A stretch of DNA of 64,000 nucleotides from Bradyrhizobium septentrionale (GTDB lineage: Bacteria; Pseudomonadota; Alphaproteobacteria; Rhizobiales; Xanthobacteraceae): assembly GCF_011516645.4 (NCBI RefSeq), contig NZ_CP088284.1:124001-188000 (forward strand). The letters run 5' to 3'. This document shows positions 25,073 through 34,723 of the stretch, piece after piece. Under the pieces are notes generated by a model. It saw nothing but the letters and a program-made list of their open reading frames with translations, did not search any database and was not told the DNA's origin. The translations under genes and the position numbers were made by a program. Numbering within the stretch: the first letter of the stretch is position 1; every line of letters starts with the position of its first letter.

Positions 25073-26419
25073 ATGGGGATCGCGTCCGCCACTATCGATG
25101 CGTCACGTCCACGATCACGTGATGCGCACCTCTTGAAATGGGGAGATGCCGCGCAGCTCTTCCTGCCCGATGGCAGTCAGCTCTTTGACATCGATGAAGC
25201 GCTGGCCGAAGCGCTGAGTGGCGCCCTGGAATCCGGCGGCGGCGGGGCTGCGGTAGAGAAACTGCTCGCCGAGCTTGACGTCCTGCCTGTGTCGGATCGC
25301 TGTTCGGGCGTACCCGAGGATCGGCGCGTGCGCGCCCTTTCCCTCGCTGTCGCCCAAAGTTGCAATCTCGGCTGCAGCTACTGCTATGCCAAGGGAGGTT
25401 CGTTCGGTAGCGCACCGAAAAGCATGAATCTAGAAACGGCACGGGCTGCGATCGACTTGATGCTACGCGAGACGGAGCCCGGCGAGCGCGCCAACTTAGC
25501 CTTTCTCGGCGGCGAGCCCCTGATGGGTCGCGATGTTGTTCACGGCGCAACCAACTATGCCGCGCGCCGTGCATCTGAGCGCGGGATCAAGCTTTCCTTC
25601 TCGATTACCACCAATGGGACGCTTATAGCCGAGCGCGACATCGAACTGTTCGAAACGCATGGCTTCGCAGTTACAGTCAGCCTTGACGGGATTGGTGCAG
25701 AGCATGACCGCCAGCGGCCGTTCAAAGGCGGGCGAGGCAGCTATGCGCGGATTCTCGAACGCATTACGCCGCTGGTTCAGCACGCGCATTGCTGCCAGGT
25801 GTCGGCGCGTGTGACAGTGACGCCGCGTAATCTCGATCTTCCGGCAATGCTCGACGAATTCATCGGCCTCGGTTTCCACAGCGTCGGTTTTTCGCCGATG
25901 CTTTCGGCTCCTGACGCTGAGAACGAAATGCAGCACGATCATCTGATCGAGATGCTCGAACAGATGCTCGCGTGTGGACGCGCATTCGAGGCAAGGACGA
26001 TCGATGGGGAACGCTACCCCTTCCTTAACATGCTAAATGGCCTGCGCGAAATCCATCGCGGAACGCATCGTCCTTATCCTTGCGGCGCGGGCGTGGGCTA
26101 TCTCGGGGTTTCGGCCGACGGCGAACTCGCCGCCTGCCACCGGTTCGTCGACGCGCCCGAAGGCGCAATGGGCAACCTTGCCGACGGCGTAGACCGAGTA
26201 AAGCAGACGGCGTGGCTTGATGCGCGGCATGTCCATGCACAGCCGGGATGCCGGTCATGCTGGGCACGCTATCTGTGCTCAGGCGGCTGCCATCACGAGA
26301 CGCTCAGCCGCGGTCGCCCGGCATGCGACTTCATTCGCGGCTGGCTGCATTATGTGATCGGCGCTTATGGCCGCCTCGCGCGGGCCCGCCCCGATTTCGT
26401 CGACCAGATTGCTCGATGA
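25073..26419 (+). CDS. Radical SAM/SPASM maturase, QhpD-like
   Basis: This 448-aa radical SAM enzyme has the SAM-cluster motif C97-NLG-C101-SY-C104 (CxxxCxxC), GGEP at 146-149, and a seven-cysteine SPASM region: C337 (PCGAGVGYLGVSADGE), C355 (ACHRF), C393/C396 (PGCRSCWARYLC), C402, C406 (GGCHHE) and C418 (ACDFIRGW). The CGAG, ACHRF and CWAR-LC-GGC-HE blocks are those I associate with QhpD, which installs Cys-to-Asp/Glu thioethers in the quinohemoprotein amine dehydrogenase gamma subunit. Here the neighbouring substrate candidates are LodA-like instead. The gene starts three bases after the LodA-C stop and overlaps the flavoprotein gene by ATGA. Confidence 0.85.
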   Translation: MGIASATIDASRPRSRDAHLLKWGDAAQLFLPDGSQLFDIDEALAEALSGALESGGGGAAVEKLLAELDVLPVSDRCSGVPEDRRVRALSLAVAQSCNLGCSYCYAKGGSFGSAPKSMNLETARAAIDLMLRETEPGERANLAFLGGEPLMGRDVVHGATNYAARRASERGIKLSFSITTNGTLIAERDIELFETHGFAVTVSLDGIGAEHDRQRPFKGGRGSYARILERITPLVQHAHCCQVSARVTVTPRNLDLPAMLDEFIGLGFHSVGFSPMLSAPDAENEMQHDHLIEMLEQMLACGRAFEARTIDGERYPFLNMLNGLREIHRGTHRPYPCGAGVGYLGVSADGELAACHRFVDAPEGAMGNLADGVDRVKQTAWLDARHVHAQPGCRSCWARYLCSGGCHHETLSRGRPACDFIRGWLHYVIGAYGRLARARPDFVDQIAR

Positions 26420-27804
26420 ACGGTGCGGTCGAAATCCTTGTCGTCGGTGGAGGACCTGCGGGCAGCGTCTCCGCTTTAATGCTGCGCCGGTTGGGATTTC
26501 GGGTAAGATTGATCGAAACGAGTGATCGCCCGCGACCGCACGTTGGCGAAGCCATCAGTCTGGGCGTTCACCGGCAGCTCACGGATCTCGGACTCGGTGA
26601 AGCGTTGGATCGTGCCGGCTGCCGGTCGTTTGATGAGTACGACGAGCATTGGGAGCGAGCTGAGGCCATCGTCCGGCAGGCGCCGCCTGGGTCAGCGACG
26701 ATCGATCGGGCACGTTTTGACGCAGCGTTCTGGAGCTTATGCAGCGATGCTGGAGTCGAGGTGCGCTTGGGCCAACAAGTCGAGCGAGTCGATCGGCTAG
26801 TGGACGGCGGCTGGAATGTTCGGACCGTCGGTGGCGAGCGCTACGACGCCGCGTTCTTAATCGATGCGACGGGTCGGAGAAGCCTTCTGCCCAGAGCGCG
26901 TCGCGCGTTCGGACCGCGGACCCTTGCGCTCCACGGCTACTGGCGAGGCGAAGGCCTGCCGACCCGTCCGCATATCGCGGCCGGTGCCAGCTGTTGGACA
27001 TGGGGGGCACCGGTCGACGGACTAGGCTTCAGCGCGATCCTTTTTGTCGATCGTCATGCCCTTGCCGAGCATGGTCCCAACCTTCGCGAAGCCTATGCTC
27101 GGGGCCTTGCGAAGACAGGATTATTGTCTTTGCTTGCAAATCGGGCAAATTGTTCGGTGGTCTCGGCCTGCGACGCCAGCGCGTGGCTTGATGACGAGGC
27201 GTGCGGGCGCGGTTTCATCAAAGTCGGCGAGGCCGCGCAAAGCCTCGACCCGCTGGCGTCAATGGGAGTGCAGAAGGCCATTCAGTCGGCACGGAGCGCT
27301 GCGGTCATCGTCAATACTTTGCTGCGTCGCCCTGACGCGCAGTCGATCGCCCTAACTTACCACCAAGATCTGCTCAAGCGATCGGCGCACGCCCATCGCC
27401 GCGCGACAGCAGAAATATATGCGCGCAGTAGATTTGCGGACATGAGTTTCTGGCAGGCGCGTTGCGAAGGAGCCAATGCGAGGGTTAAGATGCGAACGCC
27501 CACCTCGCTATCGTTCTCAGGCACGGCCTCCATCAAACTTGATATGTCGCGGCTTATTGAACACCCCTGCTTATGCGGAGACTATGTCGAGCTGCGGCCT
27601 GCTGTGCTTACTGGGTCGGAGCGGGAGCCCGTAGCCTTTCTCGGCGATGCAACCGTGGCGGGGATTGTCGCGGCGGTTAGAAGCAGCGCTACCTGGGACG
27701 CGTTGCGAACTTCGCTCGCGCATAACCGCGATGCCACAACGGCGGACCACATCTGTGCGTGGTTGGTCCACAATAAAATCCTGCACGTGGGCGCTCCAGC
27801 ATAG
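26416..27804 (+). CDS. FAD-dependent monooxygenase, LodB/QhpG-like
   Basis: ATG 26416 overlaps the maturase stop by four bases; an open frame extends further upstream but is antisense noise over the maturase. The 462-aa flavoprotein has a Rossmann GxGxxG (ILVVGGGPAGSVSALMLRR, 7-25), a GEAIS motif near 42 and the second FAD motif (FIKVGEAAQSLDPLASMGVQKA). This is the p-hydroxybenzoate-hydroxylase/tryptophan-halogenase fold shared by LodB and QhpG, which hydroxylate the tryptophan that becomes CTQ. The C-terminal 130 residues include CLCGDYVELRPAVL. It ends the operon and is the expected partner for tryptophylquinone formation on the split LodA protein. Confidence 0.82.
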   Translation: MNGAVEILVVGGGPAGSVSALMLRRLGFRVRLIETSDRPRPHVGEAISLGVHRQLTDLGLGEALDRAGCRSFDEYDEHWERAEAIVRQAPPGSATIDRARFDAAFWSLCSDAGVEVRLGQQVERVDRLVDGGWNVRTVGGERYDAAFLIDATGRRSLLPRARRAFGPRTLALHGYWRGEGLPTRPHIAAGASCWTWGAPVDGLGFSAILFVDRHALAEHGPNLREAYARGLAKTGLLSLLANRANCSVVSACDASAWLDDEACGRGFIKVGEAAQSLDPLASMGVQKAIQSARSAAVIVNTLLRRPDAQSIALTYHQDLLKRSAHAHRRATAEIYARSRFADMSFWQARCEGANARVKMRTPTSLSFSGTASIKLDMSRLIEHPCLCGDYVELRPAVLTGSEREPVAFLGDATVAGIVAAVRSSATWDALRTSLAHNRDATTADHICAWLVHNKILHVGAPA

Positions 27805-28062
27805 CATTATGTTAGTAGTAGCAGCGCGATGCTTGTACCTTCGCCTCGACCTTGGGAGGACGTCATCGGCACGCGCTCGGGGGGGCCCGCGGCTCGAGGA
27901 TCTGCATAGCGTTGACCTTGGGATGCGACAACTAGCCTTGATACAGAAAGAGCGGGCGGCGTTGGAGCGACGCCCGGCAGCGGAAGATGCCCGCCGGGAA
28001 AAATAAAGAAGCCGGTTAGAAGCCGCGCGCAAGGTAAGCATCCGGTGAAGACCGCGATCGGA

Positions 28063-28670
28063 TCACTTTCGACTCAGGCGGCTTGATTGACGGATGGCGG
28101 CGCACCAATTCCATGGCAGCAGTTCGTCGAGCCTTTGGATGGGATGTTCGGCAATGCGCGCAAGGACGTCGGCGAGCCAGGCCTGTGGATCGATGTCGTT
28201 GAGCTTGGCGGTCATGATCAAGGTCGCCATGACCGCGGCACGGTCGGCACCGCGATCTGATCCGGCGAACAGCCAGGACTTGCGGCCCAGGGCAAAGCCG
28301 CGCAGGGCTCGTTCGGCTGCGTTGTTGGTCAGGCAGATCCGGCCATCGTCGATGAAGCGGGCGAACCGATCCCAACGCTTGAGCATATAGTCGATCGGCT
28401 CGGCGACCGAGGCCGAGCGCGACAGGCGACCACGCTGCTCGCGCAGCCAGGCTTCCAGAGTCTTCAGTAGCGGCGCGCTTTGCTCCTTACGGATACGCAT
28501 CCGCTCGGCAACAGCAACGCCATTGATGCCGCGCTCGATGTCGAACAAAGCGTCAATGCGTTTGACCGCCCCCAGCGCGATCGGCGAGATCGCTCCTGAA
28601 TTCTTGCCTCGTCTTGCATTGGCGGCGATGTCCGCCAGTTCGAAAAACTGCCGCCTGGCATGGGCCCAGC
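28063..28670 (-). pseudogene. tnpC: IS66 TnpC, 3' part (interrupted by group II intron)
   Basis: The sequence continues the transposase from WAHARRQFFELADIAANARR through RWDRFARFIDDGRICLTNNA and LLPWNWCAAIRQ to a stop at 28063. Joined with 30686-31766 it gives 1689 bases, an exact multiple of three (562 aa), so no bases were lost at insertion. The intron is in antisense to tnpC and cannot be spliced from the tnpC transcript, so the transposase is inactive. Confidence 0.9.
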
Positions 28671-29281
28671 TTGCGTCAGGATAAGTCCTGGAAAGGAGGA
28701 AGAATGTGACCTGAAACCTTTCAACGTGACCCAGAGGGTTCGACGCCCTCGCGGCAAAGGCGGAGCCCGCCAGCCGGAAGCGAGTCTTGCATGGGTGACG
28801 GCAACGTCATTCGTGAAGCGTAGACAGCGGGTACTGAAGCCCTGTGGCAGCCTCGAAATCATGGTCGTGCTGAAGCCTTCGCCGTGTTGGATCCGGGGGC
28901 AGCACTGGGAAAGCCGCTATGGTCAGGCTTACCGGTTCGGCCGGGGTCTCAGAGCAGGGCAAAGGTACGGGATGGGCCACCAGGAAACCTGAGAGGTCCC
29001 GTTTGTGTCCACATGAATCGGCCGGACAGGAGCACCGGCCTGAACAATGCTCCGGGCCCGATGACCGACTTGGCGAACATCGGGAGCGCAGACGCGAACA
29101 CGAAACACCAAGGCATGTGGAATCCCGAGGCGAAGACATAAGCTGACGGACATGCGCGGCGGGAAGTCGTAGCGGCTTCGTAGTACCGAGGAAGGCGGGG
29201 AACTGGGCTCACCGGGACCCGCTGGAGGGAAGGGAGCCGTCACGCGTTAAGACCCATTGACGAGAAACACGGGAGGGAACC

Positions 29282-30595
29282 CTGAGTCCCGCAAACCTGT
29301 CCACGAAACGACAATGGATAGCCGATCTGGCGAGGCAACATCCCGAGCGGGTGCTGACCGCGCTGCATCACCTGATCGACCGTGAATGGATGCTCGAGGC
29401 TTATCGTCTGACGCGCAAGGATGGCGCGCCCGGCGTCGACGGCATGATGGCGACGGACTATGAGGCGAACTTGGAGGTCAATCTTGATGATCTCCTGGCG
29501 CGCATCAAATCCGGCCGTTACATCGCGCCGCCGGTGCGACGGCACTACATCCCCAAGGCGGATGGCACGGAACGGCCGCTGGGCATCCCGACACTGGAAG
29601 ACAAGGTGGCGCAGCGGGCGATTCTCCTGCTGCTAGAGCCGATCTACGAGACGGACTTCTTGCCGTGCTCGTACGGGTTCCGATCGGGACGATCGGCCCA
29701 TGACGCCCTGCACGCTCTACGTACCGGGTTCATGGAACAAGGGCTGCGCTGGGTGGTGGACGTCGATATCTCGAAATACTTCGACACCATCGACCACGCA
29801 CACTTGCGCCGATTCCTCGACCAGCGAGTCACGGACGGTGTCGTCCGGAGGATGATTGATAAATGGCTGAAGGCGGGGGTGCTCGAAAAGGGCATCCTGC
29901 GCCGCACGACTGTTGGAACGCCCCAAGGCGGCGTGATCTCGCCACTGCTTGCAAACATCTACCTGCATTATGTGCTGGACGAATGGTTCGAGCAGGTGGC
30001 GCGACCGCGGCTCAAGGGGCGGTGCCAACTGGTTCGATACGCTGATGATGCGGTGATTGCCTTTGAGGACCACCTGTCCGGCAAGCGATTGCTGAACGTG
30101 TTGGCCAAGCGGCTTGATCGGTATGGGCTTCAACTCCATCCGACCAAGACTCGCTTCGTAGACTTCCGGTTCAAACGCCCAGGCGGGCGTCATCCTGCGA
30201 CGGCGGGGACCACGTTCAACTTCCTTGGCTTCACCCACGTGTGGGGTCTGTCGAGGCAAGGCAAGAATGTCGTCCGTCAGATAACGGCAAAAGACCGTTA
30301 CGCACGCGCGCTGGCTTCTGTGATGGAATGGTGTCGGCAAAACCTGCACTGTTCGTTCAGGGAGCAGCACGCCCATCTGTCACGGGTAATCCGGGGGCAC
30401 TGCGCCTACTACGGCATCTCCGGAAACGGCCGACGCATCAGATGGTACCACCACCAAGTCACGCGGATATGGAGGAAATGGCTCGCACGGCGTGGCCGCC
30501 ACAGCAATCTGCCGTGGACGCGCTTCCGGGCCATGCTCGCGCGATACCCACTGCCAACAGCCAAGATCGTCCACCAATATGCTGCCGTCTCGTGA
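29282..30595 (+). CDS. ltrA: Group II intron reverse transcriptase/maturase
   Basis: This is an RT/maturase that helps the intron fold, splice and retrohome. The RT blocks are GAPGVDGM, RPLGIPTLEDKVAQRAI, SYGFRSGRSAHDAL, VDVDISKYFDTIDH, GTPQGGVISPLLANIYLHY and the catalytic VRYADDAVI; the X domain is seen as HLSRVIRGHCAYYGISGN. There is no C-terminal HNH endonuclease domain. The obvious start is GTG 29351, but homology-like sequence (SPANLSTKRQWIADLARQHP) continues upstream in frame to about 29282, so the true start is a rare codon there, after GGGAGGG. The stop lies just before domain V. Confidence 0.9.
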   Translation: MSPANLSTKRQWIADLARQHPERVLTALHHLIDREWMLEAYRLTRKDGAPGVDGMMATDYEANLEVNLDDLLARIKSGRYIAPPVRRHYIPKADGTERPLGIPTLEDKVAQRAILLLLEPIYETDFLPCSYGFRSGRSAHDALHALRTGFMEQGLRWVVDVDISKYFDTIDHAHLRRFLDQRVTDGVVRRMIDKWLKAGVLEKGILRRTTVGTPQGGVISPLLANIYLHYVLDEWFEQVARPRLKGRCQLVRYADDAVIAFEDHLSGKRLLNVLAKRLDRYGLQLHPTKTRFVDFRFKRPGGRHPATAGTTFNFLGFTHVWGLSRQGKNVVRQITAKDRYARALASVMEWCRQNLHCSFREQHAHLSRVIRGHCAYYGISGNGRRIRWYHHQVTRIWRKWLARRGRHSNLPWTRFRAMLARYPLPTAKIVHQYAAVS

Positions 30596-30613
30596 GCGAA
30601 GCTTGCGCGTGAA

Positions 30614-30646
30614 GAACCGGATGCGGGTAATCCGCTCGTCCGGGTC
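30614..30646 (+). ncRNA. Group II intron domain V
   Basis: A hairpin beginning GAACCGGATGCGGG and ending CTCGTCCGGGTC has the 33-34 nt size, GAAC/GTC closing stem and internal bulge of domain V, the catalytic core of group II introns. It is followed by a GC-rich domain VI-like hairpin (GGGGCGGGG...CCCCGCC). Confidence 0.8.
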
Positions 30647-30685
30647 TGTGAGGGGCGGGGATGGCAACACCCCCGCCTACTCGGC

Positions 30686-31766
30686 ACAACGCCGACGTGA
30701 TCGGTCCCTCCGCGCGCGCGGGATCGTACAACTCGTTATAGCCGTTGTAGGCATCGGCCTGCAGGATGCCGCTGAAGGCCTTCAGATGTCGCACGGGATG
30801 TTCGTGCCGCCGGTCGCGTGAGGCATAATACAGCGCCGCCGGCGGCGCCCGGCTGCCAAAGGGACGGTCGTCGCGAACATACGTCCAGATGTGTCCCTTG
30901 ATTGTCTTGCCCTTGGCCAGGATCGGCACATTTGTGTCGTCGCCATGCAGGCGTTCGGCACCGAGCACATGCAGCTCGATTAGGCCGTGCAACGGCTGCA
31001 GCACGGTCGTGCAGGCGCCGACCAGGTCGGCCAGCGTCGACAGGCTCAGATCGACACCTTCCCGCGCATAGCGCTCGCTCTGTCGGTTCAGGGGCTGGTG
31101 CTGGCCGAACTTCTCGAACAGGATCATCGCCAACAGGTTGGGCCCGGCGAAGCCGCGCGGCGTCACGTGGAACGGCGCCGGAGGCTGGGCGATCGTCTCG
31201 CAGGCCCGGCACGAGAACTTCTCGCGCACGGTCTGGATCACCTTCCACTGCCGCGGAACCACCTCCAGCGTCTCGGTGATGTCCTCGCCAAGCTTCGACA
31301 GCCTTTCCGAGCCGCAGCATGGACAGCTGGCCGGCGCCGCGATCACGACGCGCTCGCGCGGCAGGTGGTCGGGGAACGGCTTGCGCGAAGGCCGCTTGCG
31401 CTGGAACGACTGGACGGCCTCAGATCTCACCGCCGCCTGCTTGGCCCCCAGTTCATCCTCGGTGGCGGTGGCTTCCAGTTCTTCGAGCTGAAGCTCCATC
31501 TGCTCCAGCAATCGCGCCGTGCGTTCCGAACGGGTGCCAAAGAGCTGGCGCCGCAGCTTCTCAATCTCGAGCTTGAGCCTGCCGATGAGCGCTTCTGTGC
31601 TTGATAGATCAGCCCGAGCATTGGCGACCTCGGCCTTGGCGCGAGCGGCTGCCGCCTGAGCGTTGGCCGCAAGCGCCTCTGCCTCAACCCGCGCGGCGCG
31701 CTCGGCGAGGATCAGCGCATGCGCTGTGGCAAGATCGGTGGGGAGCGATTCAGAACTGTCGATCAC
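30686..31766 (-). pseudogene. tnpC: IS66 TnpC, 5' part (interrupted by group II intron)
   Basis: The first 360 residues of TnpC: coiled-coil N-terminus (AEVANARADLSSTEALIGRL), zinc-finger-like CPCCGSERL and CRAC, and HGDDTNVPI for the first catalytic Asp. It ends at ITSALC where the intron starts. An artefactual reading continues into the intron to 30459. The coding continues at 28670. Confidence 0.9.
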
Positions 31767-31809
31767 AATCCGATGGAATCACATCCATCAATAGCCGCAA
31801 GCAGAATCA

Positions 31810-32157
31810 TCACCCCATCGAGGTCGGACGCCAGCTCTCCTGCGGATGGCGCCAGTCGATCCCCGACAATAGATAACCAAGCTGCGCCGGTGAGATGGTC
31901 ACCACACCGTCGGCCGCGCTTGGCCACAGGAACCGGCCGCGCTCCAGCCGCTTGCTGAACAGACAGGCGCCCTGGCCGTCATGCCAGATCACCTTCAACA
32001 GATCGCCGCGTCGGCCCCGGAAGCAGAACAGATGGCCGCTCAGCGGATCATGCTTAAGCACTTGCTGCACCAAGAGCGCCAGGCTGGCGAAGCCCTTCCT
32101 CATGTCGGTATGGCCCGTGGCAAGCCACACCCGCACCCCGGTCGGCAACGGGATCAT
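31810..32157 (-). CDS. tnpB: IS66 accessory protein TnpB
   Basis: 115 aa, [20 protein letters not shown] to [14 protein letters not shown]. The start chosen overlaps the tnpA stop (ATGA), as in the other IS66 copies; a longer upstream frame is the shadow of tnpA. It is intact. Confidence 0.93.
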   Translation of the reverse strand: MIPLPTGVRVWLATGHTDMRKGFASLALLVQQVLKHDPLSGHLFCFRGRRGDLLKVIWHDGQGACLFSKRLERGRFLWPSAADGVVTISPAQLGYLLSGIDWRHPQESWRPTSMG

Positions 32158-32549
32158 CGGGCTCGTCCATCCGACAACGCAGCCACAGCCGCCGTCAACG
32201 TCGCGGGATCGACCGCGCCCGTGATCCGAAGCTGCACTCCGCTTGCAAAGGCGATCTCGATCGTCCCGCCAGTGCCTGCACGAGCGGTCCATGCCGGCTG
32301 CTCCGGCGCAACCGAAACCGCCGCAAATTGTACCTCGTCCTCCGGCCGCAATGCTGCTGCGCGCCCGATGGCGCCTGTTCGCGCCTGCCGCCGCCAAACC
32401 GTCAGGAGATTGGGATGCACGTCATGCCGACGTGCCACTTCGATGACGCTCGCCGATGGCGCCTGGCTCTCTCCAACGATCCGAAGCTTCTCGACCGTCG
32501 TCCATCGCCGCCGCCGCTCCGGGCCCGAAAGAACCGAAACCTTGCTCAC
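32154..32549 (-). CDS. tnpA: IS66 protein TnpA (helix-turn-helix)
   Basis: 131 aa with [17 protein letters not shown] and the helix-turn-helix [20 protein letters not shown], plus the C-terminal beta part ([15 protein letters not shown]). It is the first gene of the element, intact, and closely similar to the TnpA at 44058-44459. Confidence 0.92.
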   Translation of the reverse strand: MSKVSVLSGPERRRRWTTVEKLRIVGESQAPSASVIEVARRHDVHPNLLTVWRRQARTGAIGRAAALRPEDEVQFAAVSVAPEQPAWTARAGTGGTIEIAFASGVQLRITGAVDPATLTAAVAALSDGRAR

Positions 32550-32804
32550 GTTTGCTCATTTGTTTGCAAATTAATCCGCAAACTATCGCAGGCAAAGTTG
32601 CTGCCCAGAAGGCGGCCCTCACCGGAGGGTTACCGCGCAAGCGGGCGAGGGCGTAGATGGCGCGGACGGACTCGGCCAAGCGAGGGCGTGTGCGAAGTCC
32701 GGCCGGTCGCCTTGCGGCAGCCGAGAGCAGGTGAAGCGCGCTTCATCCTGTCGTGGCGGGCTCGCGTGGCCACGCGTCCCACCGGCCGGTCCCTTCGCGC
32801 GTTC

Positions 32805-33092
32805 CTAATTCGTTGCGTCGCGATAGCGTGGCGGCAGGCCATTCACAAGGTTGCAGGACACCCGATACAGGTCATGGGTGCCAATCTTGGCGAAGCGCTC
32901 GCCAATGGGCTCGGCCCAGAAACGCGCCGCCAGATAACCTTTTCCGTGCCAGAACTGCTCAAGCCACTTGGCAAGTGCAATGGCGCCTTTTTCGTTCAGG
33001 CTGTCCGGATGTGCCTGCGGTGCATCGTCCGGACTAATGCTGCAGATATGCACGGAAGGTAAACCTCCGCTTAGGTCTGGTATGATACGCAT
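32805..33092 (-). CDS. Hypothetical protein (95 aa)
   Basis: Start ATG 33092 gives MRIIPDLSGGLPSVHICSIS...GAIALAKWLEQFWHGKGYLAARFWAEPIG...SCNLVNGLPPRY. The composition and aromatic content look natural, and an AGAAG box precedes the start. No family is recognised. It sits just outside the IS66 target duplication. Confidence 0.55.
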   Translation of the reverse strand: MRIIPDLSGGLPSVHICSISPDDAPQAHPDSLNEKGAIALAKWLEQFWHGKGYLAARFWAEPIGERFAKIGTHDLYRVSCNLVNGLPPRYRDATN

Positions 33093-33774
33093 GTTCTTCT
33101 CCAAAAGGGTTGATCGACGGGCGGCATATAGCCGGATCGCGCCCCGGCGATTCAATCGCAGAGTCGCTTGCAAGAGCGAAAAGCAGCACATTGAATTCGG
33201 GCGTATGATCATTCACCCGATCGCGCGTATGCCCGAAATAATCTTTGTTACGCCGGGCCCACTGTCGCCGCTGTCTTGCTCTTTTGTCGCAGTTGCCGCA
33301 TCATAATGTCGCAGGCGGAGGTAGAACAGAAAAATGGGGCTGCAGGAATGATCGACTCTCCCTGATCAACGGCCATGTGTGGAAAAGTTCGACTCGTATT
33401 GAGTCCGATCCTTGCGCACAATTTGTCCCTTAGGGTGCCATCAGCGACGTTGTGAGGTCACACCAGCCATGAACCGTTGGCGGGAACGAAGACTTATTGG
33501 TCTGCTACCGAACGGCGTTCCCATGTCGCGTCACAAGCAGATGCGGCTGAGGCGAAACACTGATCTGTCTTGTATCCTCGATCGATCAGCAAAGATAGTG
33601 ACCGTGGGCTGCTCAAGACTTTCGCCAAGTTGGCCGGAGCATGACGTTTCAAAATGCGTCTCATGGTCCCTCACGTAACGCGTCAGCTATCTATCTCAAA
33701 GTTCGTTCTAGGAATATATTCCATAATCTATGTTATGCGAGCAATAGACCACCGTTAGAAGAGCTGCGACGCGC
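33093..33774. other. Intergenic stretch, no supported gene
   Basis: No frame with convincing composition on either strand. The stretch is less GC-rich around 33690-33760 (ATATATTCC, AATCTATG). It is probably residual sequence next to the transposase remnant that begins at 33775. Confidence 0.45.
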
Positions 33775-34493
33775 GCCTATTTGCAGCGCTACGGCAAGCC
33801 GATCGCATTCTACTCGGATAAGCACGCGACGTTCCGGGTAAACAAGGGTCGGGGCGCCCGGAGGTGACGGCATGACCCAGTTTGGCCGGGCGTTGCACGA
33901 GCTCAACATCGATATCATCTGTGCCAACGCTCCGCAGTCGAAGGGTCGCGTCGAACGAGCCAATGGAACGCTGCAAGATCGTCTGTTGAAGGAGATGCGG
34001 CTGGCCGGAATCTCAACCATCGAGGCCGGCAACGCATTTTTGCCCGCGTTCATGGAAGGCTGCAATCGGTGGTTTGCGAAGCCTCCCTTCAGTGACAAGG
34101 ACGTGCATCGACCGCTGACTGAGCACGACGTCGTCGATGATGCCTTTGCCTGGAAGGAAGAGCGCACGGTATCGCAGAGTCTGACGCTGCAATACGACAA
34201 GATGCTGTTCATCCTCGAGCCGAACGAGATTACGAGCACCCTCGCCCGCCAGCGCGTCACCGTGTTCGACCATCCGGACGGGCGGCTTGTGATCAAGCAC
34301 AGGGGCCGTGCGCCGCCCTACCGGACGTTCGACAAGGTGCGACAAGTCGACCAGGCGGAGATCGTCGAGAACAAGCGGTTAGGGTCGGTTCTGGCGTACA
34401 CTTGCTGAGCAGCAGAAGCTGCTCGACTTCAGCCGCAGCCAGAAGGCTCCGCGGCGACGTGGCCAAGGTCCGAGCTTGTTCAAGGCGGGCTAA
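33775..34493 (+). pseudogene. ISNCY/integrase-core transposase remnant
   Basis: This is the C-terminal half of a DDE integrase-type transposase. It has AYLQRYGKPIAFYSDKHATF in one frame, then MTQFGRALHELNIDIICANA, PQSKGRVERANGTLQDRL (catalytic Glu region) and RQRVTVFDHPDGRLVIKH in the next, then EQQKLLDFSRSQKAPRRRG in a third frame to a stop at 34493. Two frameshifts (about 33850 and 34405) and the missing N-terminal half make it inactive. The motifs are those I associate with ISNCY-family elements common in rhizobia. Confidence 0.8.
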
Positions 34494-34723
34494 AACCCGC
34501 AAGTCGACCAGTCGCCGTCGCTGGCATTGGGGCTCTCATCCGGGCGCCCGGCCGCTGCGCAACCCCGGCCAGCTTCGCGTCCGTGCGCCCTCCTCGCCGG
34601 GCCTTGCGGTGACATTTCTAACGAGCGCAATCAGCGACTTGTCGTAAGCGCTGTTCAGCGGCCACCTACCGGTTGACGGGGTGATCTGCGAGTCTGCGGT
34701 TTGTTTGAACCGTTAGGCTTAGA

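Larger units (their letters stand above)
28671..30685 (+). ncRNA. Group II intron inserted antisense in IS66 tnpC
   Basis: The limits are set by where the tnpC reading is interrupted (5' exon side ...GGGCCCAGC, 3' side ACAACGCC...); a two-base repeat (GC) leaves the junction uncertain by 1-2 bases. Bases 28671-29280 are structured non-coding sequence (domains I-IV), 29282-30595 encode the maturase and domain V follows at 30614-30646. Length is 2015 bp. The 5' end TTGCGTC departs from the usual GTGYG consensus, so either the boundary is slightly off or the intron is degenerate. Confidence 0.82.
28034..32633 (-). mobile_element. IS66-family element carrying a group II intron
   Basis: The element is flanked by the identical 8-bp CGCGCAAG (28026-28033 and 32634-32641). 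The left end GTAAGCATCCGGTGAAGACC and the right end, read on the minus strand, GTAACCCTCCGGTGAGGGCC form the terminal inverted repeat. It encodes tnpA, tnpB and tnpC on the minus strand, with tnpC broken by a 2.0-kb group II intron on the plus strand. Without the intron the element is about 2585 bp, a normal IS66 size. Confidence 0.93.

Noticed and set aside
27647..28006. 119-codon frame after the flavoprotein gene
   Set aside because: It mostly overlaps the flavoprotein in another frame; only the last 27 codons look natural, not enough to support a gene.
29314..29350. ATG 29314 as start of the intron maturase
   Set aside because: It is in a different frame from the RT domain.
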